Below are positions 41,180 to 54,448 of a stretch of 64,000 nt of DNA, piece by piece (within the stretch, counting starts at the first letter, position 1; each line of letters opens with the position of its first letter). Source of the DNA: Alviniconcha marisindica (taxonomy: Eukaryota > Mollusca > Gastropoda > Provannidae); contig JABMCL010002225.1 in NCBI GenBank assembly GCA_018857735.1, forward strand, positions 1,525,034 through 1,589,033, in the 5' to 3' direction. The position numbers were made by a program, and so were the translations under genes. The notes below the pieces were generated by a model, which saw only the letters and a program-made list of their open reading frames with translations, was not told where the DNA came from and did not search any database.

Positions 41180-44100
41180 ACTCATGGAAGGAGTGAGCTG
41201 TACAGCATCCATTCAGCATGAAATTTGTTTAGTCTGCCATTTAACGTATAATAATATTTCTCCAGAACAGCTCTATTCTTCAAAAATCTAGTAGAAACAT
41301 TTAGGTGTGGGATGGTACCATGCAGCTTTGAGATGAAAATGTTGTATTTAGCTATAAGTATACACAAATCCAGTATTCTGTCAGTATTCACTTTATTGCC
41401 AAGCGAAGCAAGCTCTTTTGAAAATATTATATCAGTACAATGTGTGAAGCTGGTATGAAGCCATCCCTGTACATCAGACAAGTAGTCTTGGATTTTGGGG
41501 CAATCCCAAAACATATGTAACAAAGTTTCTTCAGCACCTTTGCAGAAGACAGGCAGGTGAATCTGCAAGCTGTTGCTAAAATAGGAAGCGGCCAGTGGGT
41601 AACCAATTATATAACAATTTGTACTGGAACCATATGAGACATTTCTCACATGTAGTCCTGAAATTTTTATTGAAGACTGCCTTAGTATCAATTTCAACAG
41701 CAAGGACTTTGCTCCATTTTTCTATGCACTTTGGTGTCTCACTAGTCTTTACAAGGCATGAATAAATATCTTTAACATTAGATTTGTACAAATATCTCCA
41801 CACAAATGCATCACCAATAACAAAATTCTCTTTTATATCCAAACCCAATCTTCTTTGATAACATTTGACTGTAGTTTCCCTTCACACAACAAAAAATCAG
41901 TCCTGACATTGGGAAATTTTGCTTTAAATTCATTGTAGCATAGGTATCCATGTGGACCAAGAAGATGTCCCAGGGAAACAATGCCACAGTCCATCCAATT
42001 TCTAATACATATGACCCTTTTCCTCTGCATATATTAACATTATAATTTAGACATTCCGACGCAAAATCATCAAAAGTTACAGGTATACATTTGGCAGAAT
42101 TTTTTTTGTAGTGTTTGAATACATTAAACCAAAAGGGTTTTTAACTCTTTGCATGATTATGTTAGCAAATTCACCCCCTCGTTGTTTTACATTCTGAATC
42201 AGTGGCTTGTTGGATTTTTGAAAGTTTTCCATCATCATGTAGAATACTTTTAAGCCAACTGATTTTCAATGAGGCAGAAACTATTTTATATCAACCGTTT
42301 TCAAACCACCAACTTCATATGCTTGACACACACCAGATCTTATTTTATCATTTTTACCATTCCAAAGAAAATTGTACAAAAGCCTATTGAATTCCTTCAA
42401 AAAACTCTTCGGGATCTGGGAGGTTCATCAGTAAGTGGGTTATTTTGGAAATGACTAAGGATTTTATTACTGTTATCCTCCCAAAGGGGGTAATATTTCT
42501 TCTAGACCAGGGATTTAGCACTTTCTTCATTTCATGTAGCTTGTTTTCAAAATTGATTGTAACTATTTCAAGTACATCTGTGGAGAATACAACACCTAGA
42601 ACCGTGAATGTTACAGGGTTCCAGTCAAGATTAATTTCTGGCATAAATCTCAATTTTGAGTTTCTTCAGCCTTAGTTTTATCAACATTAATGTTTAGACC
42701 AGACATTGAAGCAAACTGCTGTAAGACACACATACATGAGCAAAATGATTCTCTTGTACCATCCAGGAAAAAGGTTGTATTTGCATATTGTGACAACAAT
42801 ATTTCTTCATCTAGGATATTTATACCGTGTATGTTTTCATTTTGACCTATCATTAAAGCTAACAGTTCTGCACAAATAAGAAATAAATAAGGTGACAGTG
42901 GATCACCCTGTCTCGTACCTCTTTTTACGTCAAACCATTGAGAATATTGTCCATTCACATGCACACATGAATTAATGTTGGTGTAAAATGTCAAAATCCA
43001 TCCTGTAATGTCTACTCCAAACTTGAACTTACGCAAAGATTTTTCAATAAATGACCAGGCCACACTGTCAAAGGCCTTCTCAAAGTCCACCATTAGAAGA
43101 AGACCAGGTATTTGATGTTGATTAGCATACAACAATATATCATACAATAACCTAATATTTTCCCCTATATATCCGCCTTTCAAAAAAACCTTCTGATCAT
43201 CACCGATTAACTTTGGCAGAACAGTCTAGCAGCAATACATGAAGATGCAGTATTCAGCAGAGTGATAGGTCTCCAGTTTTTCAAAAATTGTTAATCTTTT
43301 CCCTCCTTGGATATACAAACAATAACCCCTTGTCTTTGTGTGACCAACATTTGGCCACTGTAGAACCCATAGTTAATAGAGCGAACCATAAATGTACCCA
43401 AGTCTGTGAAAAAGAATTTTAAAAACTCGGCTGTAAAACCATCGGAACCAGGACTTTTGTCATTTTTCATTTGCTTCTTGTAAAGTAATAGTAGGTAGTC
43501 CAAAGTGCTACCGGCTGCGTTCCGCTTAACTAATTTGGTCTAGTTTTAGCGATTTTCATTGACGGATTTCTTGTGTGTTTTTGATCCAATCTCAATCAAA
43601 ATTACTGTTGAGAAAAGCTTCATGTCTCGTCTTCCTAACTGTTGTTATGTTTATTACGCTTTGAAAAAGAATGTGAAAATTCACCCCGATCTCGGTACCC
43701 TTAAGCGCTGCCTTCTGTCTGCGATGCTCATAGGCTGCGAACACCGCTCGCTGTAAGCAGTTTTCAGACGCGGAGTGTTGGACGTCCGCTAGTCCAGCCA
43801 TGATGAAATCTATATCAATCAAAAGTGCTGTTGCTAAGCCTTCTTTCCATATCCATGATGGCTGCCTTCGACAAGCAGAAGTCCTGAGTAAAGTTGTTTG
43901 AAATGTGTTTAACGGATTTTGTACTGTTTTTAGACCACGGACACTCTCATAAAAAATATCTGCAGAAAGATCAATCTTTCTTCTTCAAAGTTATACTAAA
44001 ATAAGAGTTCAAAACTATTCATACGTCCAACACTCAGCCGCCGAAACGTAATAACAAAGAGATGTTATTACCAAAGCCACACAGTCAGCCATGGCCGTTC

Positions 44101-46800
44101 AGGCGACCGCACAAGCGATCGTGCGTGCCAAGTTGGTGGATTCTCCACTATAAGTATAAAAGTGTTCTACATTGCGTGTAAACGATGTTGTTGATGAGTA
44201 AAATTATCAATCTTTTTCTTGAAAGACAGATTAAGCTGTCAAACGGATGCTTCTGTCAGTAAAAATGAAAAATGAAGCGGTCTGTGAACGATCGCAAACA
44301 TGGGTGAGAGCTGGTTTGGGTGTCGATGGGATGATCGACAAATTTATTTATAAACAACAATTTTAGCAAACTTTTCTACTAATGACAGTCTGGAGAGGCT
44401 TTATTGGTAATATCCAAGGAGACAGTCGGAAATTCCTGGGACATTTCAAGTGCCATTTTGGGCCACAAATATCATCAGAATCACTCAAACAGATCTAGCG
44501 AATGAAGCCAATATTTGCAACAAAAGTGACTGATTCAGTCTGTAACTGGGTGAGTGGATCAATTGTTTTACTGACATCAGCACTCAGAAAGCGTGCACGG
44601 TTACTCAGAAATTAGATCTAGATCAAATGTCTGAAAGGAGCATAGGCATACTGAAGGACACATATATATTATTACACTCACTTTCTGTTGCAAATTTTGG
44701 GTTTATTCATTTCGTATATATTAGGTAAATGGCTGCAAAAAGACGACATAGCCGAGACTGCTGTGCACTTTGTTTTGAAATGGGGGTTTGAAGTCAATCC
44801 AGTTAGCAACAATTCCAGGATGTTGGAGACAGAGGATTTGGGGGACATCGCTTCCGCATGTATGCCCTTGAAATGGAGTCTGTAAGGTGAAAAATTTATT
44901 TTTACATTTTCTCTGTGATCAATCGGAAAAGTATGGCATCGTGTAGAGTTCTTAACTGTGGTTATTTCGGTACAAAAGGTAAGGTGATACGATAAGTAGA
45001 AGAGGAGTTATGATTTTTTAAACATTTTTAAGATTGACGGATGGCATTTTTTATGAATTTAGCAAGTTTGATGTGAAATATTTGGAAGAATAATCAAAAT
45101 GAAGGTCTACAAATAATTGGGCCTATTATTTGTACTGTGGAGAATGAGATTCCTAAATATTAGGTTATATACAAAATAGCTTCCAGGTGGGACCTTAAAT
45201 CTCAGGAATTTTCTAATTTGCATTTTGTGGGCAAATTGGGGCAAACAATTAAATATTTAAAAATTCATAACTTCGGAACTACTCAAGTGATCAACATAAA
45301 ATTGGTATCACTGAAATCAGATTTAAAAAAAAAAGATCTATGCAAATATATAATGTCTGATAATCAACTATTAATTTTCAAAATCACTTTGGACTACCTA
45401 GTAATAGGTCCTTCCAGACTGTCACTCTCCTCTTGTGATAAGGTTGGAGTATTTATATTATCAGTATTACTTTGTATAATGTTATTCTGACGTGATGCAT
45501 AAAAAGTATCATAAAAGGTCTTAACTTCCTGGGTAATTAAATTACTGTCATGAATAATGTCGCCATCATCTTTTTGAATAAAACACATTGCCTTCTGTAC
45601 AAAATGTCTTTTTTCAAGATTACAAAGGTATTTTGAATTCTGTTCACCTTCATATATCCATTTTGCATGTGATCTCACTATCATACCATCTACTTTCTTC
45701 TTTCTTAGTTCCGTCAACTCCTGCCTTCTTTTCTTCCAGCTGGTGTACATTGTTTTCATTAAGATTATCTTCCAGATGTTTAATAATGGACATGATTTCA
45801 TTTTCTAACCTTGTCTCTTCTTTCTTTTTAAAGGAAGCATAAGAAATACAACTACCTCTAATCTTTAACAGGTCTTTTAAAAAAAAAAAACATCATTAAT
45901 TGTCAAAACCAACTTTTCCCTCATCTTTTTTTTTAAATATTATTTCTATCATACACAGGAACAGCATATTGTTTCTTCAAATCAAAATCACCTTTTTTAC
46001 CAGGTTTACAAATGTCATGTCTCGAAGAAGTGAATTTTTAAAATTTTCCACAGAGGGGGGCTTTTAACAATACCATTTTTAAAAACCCAAATCAAACAAG
46101 TGAATATCAAAAAATATCCGGGCATAATGTCAGCACTAGTAATATCCGACCAAGCACCCAGACACAAAAAAATAATCTGCCTACTTCTTTTGTACTTTTA
46201 AAGCGTCTCCAGCTATACTTTCTAGTGTCCTTATGTAAAGTTCTGTAGACATCAACCAAGTCATAACTGTTCATAAAATCAATTATTTTTCCTACTTCTA
46301 GCACGATACACACTGATGGCGATTACTATAAATTTTTGGGGTTTAATGCTACTTCCAATCCCCCCCAATGACAATTAGTTCTTATCCATGGACACGACTT
46401 ATTTATCACTTTATAAAAAAACTCAGGATGGTCTCCACTGCTGGGTGCATATAAATTTGCAAGTGTCAAACGCTTATTCAACATTTCAATATCAATCAAA
46501 ATATAACGCCCTTCATCATCCTTCAAAATATGTATTTATACTAAAAAATGTTTTTAAAGAGAACAGCTACTCCTTTACTTGACAGTCGGGCCCCAAACAA
46601 AATACATTAAAAACCCCCACTTTGATCTGATCACATTCTCTGCCTCTGTTTTCCAGTGTGTTTCTTGTAGCAAAAAATATTTGCACTTTTTTTGCGGAGA
46701 AAGAAAAAAACATCTTTCCTTTTTTTAAATTTCCCCCAAGCCATTTGTGTTAAATGTAACAATCTTTAGCTCCCCCTCGCCCTTGACAAAATTTCTTTTG
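41180..46800 (-). pseudogene. L1-like LINE ORF2, near full-length but decayed
   Basis: Minus strand, right to left. Endonuclease start KGEGELKIVTFNTNGLGE (about 46735-46790) and VDVYRTLHKDTRKYSWRRFK (about 46190-46250). Linker SHAKWIYEGEQNSKYLCNLE with LSQEESDSLEGPIT (45400-45665). RT blocks KNDKSPGSDGFTAEFLKFFF (about 43405-43465), GLLLMVDFEKAFDSVAWSFI (about 43045-43105), RQGDPLSPYLF (about 42880-42912), and the catalytic site as QYANTTFF (about 42770-42793) where family members have YADDTTFF. C-terminal VFCKGAEETLLHMFWDCPKI (about 41485-41550), stop at 41182. It is split between 45400 and 43492 by a TIR transposon, and carries stops and shifts. ORF1 was not recognised. Non-functional. Confidence 0.9.
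43492..45400. mobile_element. 1.9-kb TIR DNA transposon inserted in the L1-like LINE
   Basis: Both ends carry the perfect 16-bp terminal inverted repeat TAGGTAGTCCAAAGTG (43492-43507; complement at 45385-45400). GTAATAG is duplicated directly outside (43485-43491 and 45401-45407), and joining the outer LINE sequence restores the reading SLEGPITLQEANE typical of L1 ORF2. No transposase was recognised. Two short frames starting MSRLPNCCYVYYALKK (43622) and MASCRVLNCGYFGTKG followed by 'gtaagg' (44934) look like the first residues of THAP-type proteins (C-x4-C or similar), which is only a hint. Superfamily not assigned. Confidence 0.85.
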
Positions 46801-47155
46801 ACAATAATACCTGGGTGACAGTCAGTTGAAGGAGGGTGTGGGGAGGGGGCATTCACCATGACTGACAGGGGCAGAGAATGGACCAAACCCCAATGCATGT
46901 CAGCCACAATGACTTGTCAAACTGGGAAAAAGTGCAAGCCGCAACAAGCAATGAGAGTGCGAAATGCAGTTTCAGTAGTAATAGGATACACCGTGAACTG
47001 ACAGGTACAGAGGCAAACAATAGTAAAGACACACCGTGTGGGACCACGTGGGCCGACCACCAGAGAGCGAAGGGGGAGGGAGAGAGAAAAGAGGGCTGTA
47101 CAAACGCACAGTATTCACTCAAAAAGGCAAACAAAAACAAACGCAACATCCACAC
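46801..47155. other. spacer between two LINEs
   Basis: GA/AC-rich sequence upstream of the L1-like endonuclease (minus) and of the RNase H LINE (plus). It may hold the 5' UTR of the former. No ORF1 identified. Confidence 0.4.
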
Positions 47156-47471
47156 AAGGCATAAAGGCTTAGTTTACCCAACCGTGGCCTGTGCGCTCAG
47201 TGAGGCTTCTCGTTTCGTCGCGCTCTGCTGCAGACCGTGTCGGACTGGGATTGCGTATCGAGACAAGCTGATGGTTCGTATACCTATTTTTTCTTAACGA
47301 ACGATTTTTGTATTATGTTCTCGGGTGGCTCTCGTTACCCTGAGAGCATCTTGCATTAATTAGAAACATTTTTGCAATTTTTGCGATTACTTTCTAACTT
47401 TGCGGGGGTTCATCCGCCTGTAACTGTATCTGTGTTGTGCTCCCCATTGTTTAAGCGACTTTGTATCGTAT

Positions 47472-47625
47472 TGTGTTTTTGTGGCTGTGACTCCGTGTTA
47501 CCCGTCCTGTGTTTGTGGCTGTGACTTCGCGTGTACCCGTGCTGTGTTTCTGAGGCTGTGATTCTGTGTGTACCTGTGCTGTGCCTTGTGGTTGTGTTTC
47601 TGCGTGTATCGCCGTGTGTGGCCAG
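47472..47625. repeat. Minisatellite in LINE 5' UTR, about 40-bp unit
   Basis: Four imperfect units of 'gtgtttgtggctgtgactcc' plus 'gtgtacccgtgct'-like sequence. It is absent from the array units because of their internal deletion. Confidence 0.7.
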
Positions 47626-47641
47626 GCTCCTGTGAAACCGT

Positions 47642-48765
47642 GTGTTGAGTGTGCTTTCCCGCTGTGGTGTGCGTCAGTGTTCATCGACGGTCCTCCCCTT
47701 TTTTAAGCTCGTAGAGTCGTTGGGTGTTTTGGCGCGCTCGTCACGCCGACTTAACCGCCGAGTGGATGAGCTCAACAGTGTTATCCACCCCCCGGTGAGA
47801 CGGTGCACCAAGTGTCAGACCCTTGGGCACTCCAAGCAACAGTGTCGAGCAAAGCAGACCCGCTGCTCCAAGTGCGGGAAAGGTTCGCACTCTCACGAGC
47901 AGTGCGACGCGCAGGTCTTCTCCTGCGTGAATTGAATGGCCGCCACTCGGCGGCCTACAAGGGCTGCCCGGAAATGCAGATTCGCCAAAGGGCGAATCTG
48001 CTGAGGAGCAAGACCTACTTCCCTTTCAACGCGCCATGCAGAGGGCCCGCGACGAACTAAAACCCAAGGCTCCGCCCCCTGCACAGCCTGCCCCTACCGT
48101 AGTGGACAACTCTGGTCGCGAGACCGGACAGCACCGTCCTCGCTCTCTGCGGACACTGGAACTCCGGTGTCGTACGCGAGGGTAGCAGCAAGGGGAGGCA
48201 CGGCCAACAGGGGGCCCAGCAGGAAGAACCCCATCAACCCACGCCCGGGACAGAGCTCTCAGGCAGCGGCGAGAGTCCCAGAGGGGAAAACCCCCAGTCT
48301 GTGGCAAAAGGAGGCCACTTAAGGAAGTGACCGCCCTACTCGCCCGCCTCGATCAGCTCACCCGCTGGGAGAAAATCATCAGCCCGCGGGATCCACCCTC
48401 CGATGACCCTGGAGTCACCTGACGGAGTGGAACCCCTGACGGCGGACGACCCCAAAGGGGGGAAGACACCCCCAAAAACCACCAAGAAAAGAAGGAGGAG
48501 GCGCAAGAAAAAGTCCTCCAAGGGCGTGGAGAAACAGGCTGCCCTCCAGTACCAGCTGGTCCTAGAGCAGCAAAAGAACCAGGCTCTGGAGAAGAAAATC
48601 CAACAGCAGACCACCAAAACCGACGGGCTCACGACGGAACTGACCAAGTTACTGAACGAGACCAACGTCGACCTGTGGAAACTGATGCTGGGACTGATTC
48701 AGGCCAAGCTGAGTGGGGACTGCGCCCCCTTCCTGCGCACGCTCACGGCCCTCTACAATGGATGA
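47642..48765 (+). pseudogene. LINE ORF1 (gag-like, CCHC zinc knuckles)
   Basis: Three knuckles follow one another: CTKCQTLGHSKQQC (about 47812-47853), CSKCGKGSHSHEQC (about 47863-47905) and a third, CVNCNGRHSAAYKGC, readable only across a one-base loss near 47934. Later frames read QDLLPFQRAMQRARDELKPK and, at 48403-48765, a proline/lysine-rich basic segment (KKRRRRRKKKSSK) with a glutamine-rich coiled-coil-like stretch, ending LTALYNG and TGA. ORF1 proteins of this LINE group bind RNA. At least two frameshifts. The true start is uncertain; no family N-terminal domain was recognised upstream. Confidence 0.75.
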
Positions 48766-48939
48766 CGGGCCATGAGGAAGAAACTCCCGATGTCTCGTCC
48801 CTCGACCTCCTGTTGGTCATGTCGGGGATGAGAGACTCGCTCGCAGACGGAAATTTGCCCGAGTCCATCGGCTGATGGATTCATAAGCGCAAACAACTGT
48901 GTTTTAACCCTGCCTTCTAACTACGTTCAATAGATTCAC

Positions 48940-50165
48940 GGTTTGTCAGTGGAATTGTCGTTCCATCAACACCAACCTTGATCAACTTGTACAACACGTG
49001 TCAAGACATCAGTTTGAAGTCGTGTGTTTGCAGTCCCTGGCCTGCCCACCGGGTAACCTACCCAGACTGGAAGGGTATTACTACCCGCCAGTCGTGGGTT
49101 TCGGTCTCTCCGAGTGACAAGGTCATGGCCTGCATATACATCAGACACAACTCCTCTTTAGCAACGAACCGAACATCACAGGTCCTCCCAACGGGTATAC
49201 CTGCGGAGTGAGGGTTCGTGTTCAAGGGCATTTGGGATTTCATGATTGTGAACTGCTACACCCCCCAGTCATGCACCAGTTTCGACTGGCTGACTGAGCT
49301 CGGGGCAAAGGCAGATCCCTGGTCACTGGAGACTTCAACGTCCGGGACAGAAGCTGGGAGCGGGATTACGAGTCCTCATCGCCCTCACTCACCGCCCAGA
49401 TAGACAACAGTGACTTCATCGTGTTGAACGATGGATCTTTCCCCCGCATACCTGACCGCTCGGATCAGAGGCCGTCGGCTATCGACCTGCCCCTCGTGAC
49501 TCCCGACACAGCCAGCGGGCGGAGTGGGAAGTAGGTGCGGTTTCTTTGTCGTCCGACCACCTGCCCATCACAGTCAGCTTCTTTTTCTCAGCAGAGAAGG
49601 AGACTCCTGCTACCACCAGCAAGTACAACTACGACCTGGCCAACTGGGACTTGTTCAGGAGTCTTCTGGGAACCGCAGAGATAAACGTAGGCGATGCTGA
49701 CCTCGACGAAGTGAACCGACGAATAGTTCCCCCATTCTTGAAGCCGCCAGGGAAGCTATACCGATGACCGGTGGTGGGCTGTCACGGTCGAATAGCAACC
49801 CCTTTGGGGGAACAAAGAATGCGAGGAGGCTGTCAGAGTCAAACGGGTAATGTACAGGCACTACTCCAAAGACCAGAACGCCGAGACTCACGAACGAATG
49901 AAAGCAGCCAACAGAGACTGCAACAAGATCATAGCACAGGCCAAGAAGGATCACTGGATAGCCTTCGCGGATTCTATTTCGGCTGGGAAGGCGGACTTAG
50001 GATCTGTGTGGAAGAAGATCAGAAGAATGAAGCAGCAGTGCGTTGTTCCTGATTGTGACCTGCAACACGGCAGCACAAAGTACACCACGGCCCAGAGCAA
50101 AGCGGACGCTCTCGCGAAAGCTTTCGCTGGGAGGCCCCACCCCCGGGGGACAGGCAACAATTCCG
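48940..50165 (+). pseudogene. LINE ORF2, endonuclease domain
   Basis: Exonuclease/endonuclease/phosphatase fold motifs in order: FTVCQWNCRSINTNLDQLVQ (about 48937-48996), IYIRHNSS (about 49135-49158), WDFMIVNCYTPQSC (about 49230-49272), the GDFNVRDRSW catalytic motif (about 49326-49355), IDLPLVTPDT (about 49480-49510) and SSDHLPITVSF (about 49549-49580) with the catalytic SDH. This enzyme nicks target DNA to prime reverse transcription. Frames change at least four times over 1.2 kb, so the copy is inactive. Confidence 0.8.
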
Positions 50166-51560
50166 ACGAGAGATGGAGGCTACCTTCACGCACCCGGTGC
50201 CAGACGACAGTTTGGCGGTTAACAGCCCACTGACCTGCACCGAGCTAAGACGAGCCTTGGCTTCCATCAAGAAAGTCAAAGTCTCCACCGGTGTGGACAC
50301 CGTCTCGTATCGGATGCTGAAAGAGGCCCCCGAGTCGTTTCTGAAGATCCTGCTGGATTTCTTCCAAAGATGCTGGGATGGGGGCACAATCCCCGCCGGG
50401 TGGAAACACGCCATTGTCGTCCCCATCCACAAACACGGCAAACCGAGGAAGGAGCTCGGCAGTTACAGACCCATCTCCCTGACATCCCACCTAGGGAAAG
50501 TGTACGAGCGGGTGATCAAGAACCGACAGAATACCACTGTGAGTCAAAGAAAGTGTTTCCCGTGTGCCAGGCCGGCTTCCGACGGGGACGGGGTGTCACA
50601 GACCACCTGGTGGACTGGGTGAGCACGTCGGGAGGGCACTAGGGAGGAAAAAGGTCCTACTGACGTGCTTCTTTGAATCTCCCGTGCCTACGACCAGGTC
50701 TGGCACGCCAAGTTTCTACAGAAACTCGACAAGATCGGAATTTCCGGCAACATGTACAACTACATCAGATCCTTCCTGAGCGACAGATCGATGCAGGTCA
50801 GGTGGAAGGGAGCCACGTCGACCACCAAAGGAGTAAGTATGGGCGTTTCCTTCCCCCCCGTTGTTCAACATCATGGTCCACGACGTGGACACAGCAGTGA
50901 AGGGAAAGGTAGTGCTGACCATGTACGCTGACGACTTGGCGATATGGGGAAAAATCAGACGTCTCCACACAAACAGCTCGTGTGTGAAACACAGCATGAA
51001 ACTGTTTCCCGGAAGCTGTGGACGGGGTGGTCCACTTTATGAAAGTAAATGGATTCGCTCTTTCTTCCCAGAAAACAGTGTTCGTCCCATTCCACACCAA
51101 CACCCCTCAGAACACGGAGGTGCACATCAGGGTGAACGGGCAGAGCATCTTTCACGGGAAAAAAGTACCTGGGTGTACACTTCACTCGCTGGGGGCGTAC
51201 GAACCAGCAGGCGCGCACAACGCGGGAACGCCTCCCGAGCCCTCAACGTGATCAAGGTGCTATCTGCTCAGCCCTGGGCCAACACCCCCCAAAATCCTCG
51301 TGAACGTGGTGGGGCCCTGGTGCGCTCACGCCTGTCGTACGGACTGGAAGCCATGCCCCACCTATCGAAAACGGGCCTCGGCCGTCTCACCGCCATAGAG
51401 GTGCGCGGCCCGCGACTGGCCCTCGGGCTGCCGCAGTCCGTGCCGCAGTCCTGGTGTACAGAGAGGCCGGGGTCCTCCCGTTCCGCGCCACATCCAGCTC
51501 ATCTTGTAAATATGTTTTTAGATGCCAGACTGTCGACAACTCCACCGTCGACGAGATAAC
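50166..51560 (+). pseudogene. LINE ORF2, reverse transcriptase domain
   Basis: Blocks: KVKVSTGVDTVSYRMLKEAP (about 50272-50331), HAIVVPIHKHGK and GSYRPISLTSHLGKVYERVI (about 50407-50517), QAGFRRGRGVTDHLVDW (about 50570-50620), YDQVWHAKFLQKLDKIGISG (about 50690-50750), KGVSMGV (50829-50850) and the catalytic MYADDLAIW (about 50921-50948). The P-Q-G-S motif after GV is destroyed by a deletion here. Several frameshifts. Confidence 0.85.
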
Positions 51561-52580
51561 TACTGCCTTCCGAAACCCCTCCCAACTCCAGTCCTACTCC
51601 TCCATTGTGACCTGGCTGCGACCTGGTCCGGAGCGCAGGACTGGATGGTGTTGAGGTGGCGACGAGGCCGATGCATCCCTATCCACCTTGGCTCCTGAAC
51701 GGCCACTTTTAGGTGGACATGGGAAAAAGGACCAGAATCCACTCGTTCTAGCAGTCACAGCTAGGCTATGCCTGGAAGAAAAGTACCAACACCACCTGAA
51801 GATCTTCACTGCTGGAGCTGCCTTTGTGATCCCAGAGTTCAACAACCCACACACTCCTATTCACTACCCGCAGTGTGGTCTTCACCGCTGAGCTGTTGGC
51901 TATCTCCATGGCCCTGCAACACATCAGCGCGATACCAGTCGTTATCTGCAGCGACTCCAAGGCGGCGCTGGCAGCCATCAAGTCCGACTCTCAAAACGCA
52001 CGGGAGGATCTTGTGCGTGAGATCGCGACAACCACCCCTCAGCTGATCACCCGCGGTACGGAAGTTCGCTTTCAGTGGGTACCAGCGCCGTCTGCCTCTC
52101 TGGAAACGAGAAGGCGGATAGAGCAGCAAAAAGAGGAGCCAAGGGAGTTGACTCCTCGACTGTGACGGTGAAAATCGGCCTGGCCGACATATATGCGGAA
52201 CTAAACAAGCAGGCGTGGAAGCAGTGGGAGAAGGAGTTCCACTCAATGGCCACGGCCGGAAGCCGACCTACATAGCTCGCATCATGCATCGTCTGCACGT
52301 GGGCGTTGCACGGGGGGTCTGGAGATGCATTTCGTACCGACGAAGTGTGAGTGTGAGATGAGCGTCTCGTGATGTTCTCCTGCACTTCATGTTCAGACCA
52401 CTTCCAGCCTCTGACTGGGAAACTACGCAGCGTGGGACTGCCCCTGTGTACAAAAGCCTGGCAGTGTGCGATCAGCGTGAAGGATGGGCCTCTTACGGGC
52501 TGCAGCCAGACCCGGTCTACACCTGTCCACTGGCAGCCTACCTGTATATGTGGGACCACCGGCTACGTTCAACGCTTTCC
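51561..52580 (+). pseudogene. LINE ORF2, RNase H and C-terminal domain
   Basis: RNase H motifs are FTAELLAISMALQHISAIPV (about 51887-51945, the catalytic Glu), CSDSKAALAAI (about 51946-51980, second Asp) and GNEKADRAAKRGA (about 52097-52140, last Asp). The first block, expected as an FTDGS-type motif near 51808, is missing: the sequence passes from IFT directly to AGAAFVIPEF. The C-terminal CxC...CTSCSDHF cysteine motif (about 52345-52400) is in a different frame. Confidence 0.8.
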
Positions 52581-53345
52581 CGCAGCTCGGGTTAATCCCG
52601 GCGGGGAGGAAGGGGCGAACGTCCCTGTGTTTCCCGCACCCAGTTCTAGTCTGCTGGACCTGATTCCAGCGACCACCACAAATGTATGCTTGCATACCCA
52701 AGTGTTTTTAGCCGCCTGACTACAGGCCTCGATTTTACTACAAGTGTATTAAACTCCATGTGCGTCTTCGACGTTTTTTTAAAAATGTGTGTGCCGATTG
52801 TCATATTACATGTTGGTGCAGCCCGCCGACATAACCTTGCAAGGTTTTTCATCTGCAGCCCAGTTTTTAACTGTAAATATGGACGACGATCTTTTAACCG
52901 GACCCCTAGCGTCTGCCCAGTTCTACGAGTGAATCCCCCGTACAGCCAAGACGACCCAGCACCCGACCCCAGTATTGATCCGCAGGTGGACCATCTCATC
53001 TCTCCCCTCATCCCCCCTTTGTTCCAGCGACCCCTATCCCGATCCAAATATTGATCCGCAAGTGGACCAAGCTTTCTTCGCTCCCCATCCCCCCCCTCTC
53101 CCCCATGATCTAACTATGATATATCCAAGTCAAGCTTACTTTATAGATTGTCCCTAATATGCTTTTAGCATCTGAGGACATTAAGCAAAAACTCAAGAAC
53201 AAGGCAGCGTCCTTTTTCCCCCAGTGTCCCTGCAGAGGCAGGTTGTTTGTTTGCTGTTGGGCCGGTGTTCTGTGTTCATCTCAGGGAGAGCCTACACTGT
53301 TTCCTGGTTGGTGTACAAATAAAAGTTATGTTATAGCAACCTTAC
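52581..53345 (+). other. LINE 3' UTR
   Basis: Non-coding, with an internal 76-bp duplication ('attgatccgcaggtggacca' near 52974 and 53050). The segment 'gtccctaatatg...catctgaggacattaagcaa' (53146-53180) is shared with the 173-bp SINE-like elements. AATAAA at 53318. Confidence 0.7.

Positions 53346-54448
<1,103 letters not shown>

Larger units (their letters stand above)
47156..53345 (+). mobile_element. Full-length RNase H-bearing LINE (I/R1-like group)
   Basis: About 6.2 kb with all parts in order: 5' UTR from 'aaggcataaaggcttagttt', ORF1 with CCHC knuckles, endonuclease, reverse transcriptase, RNase H, C-terminal cysteine motif, 3' UTR and AATAAA at 53318-53323. An RNase H after the RT plus ORF1 zinc knuckles fits the I/R1-type LINE groups; the exact clade is not decided. 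Base composition is clearly GC-richer than the surrounding L1-like and intronic DNA. The copy has many single-base losses that shift frames, while the derived array units downstream are partly cleaner. It is the only copy in the window with ORF1, endonuclease and the RT fingers. Confidence 0.9.

Noticed and set aside
50861..51559. 232-residue frame in the full-length LINE as a separate gene
   Set aside because: Part of it is the RT of the LINE read in a wrong frame after a base loss.
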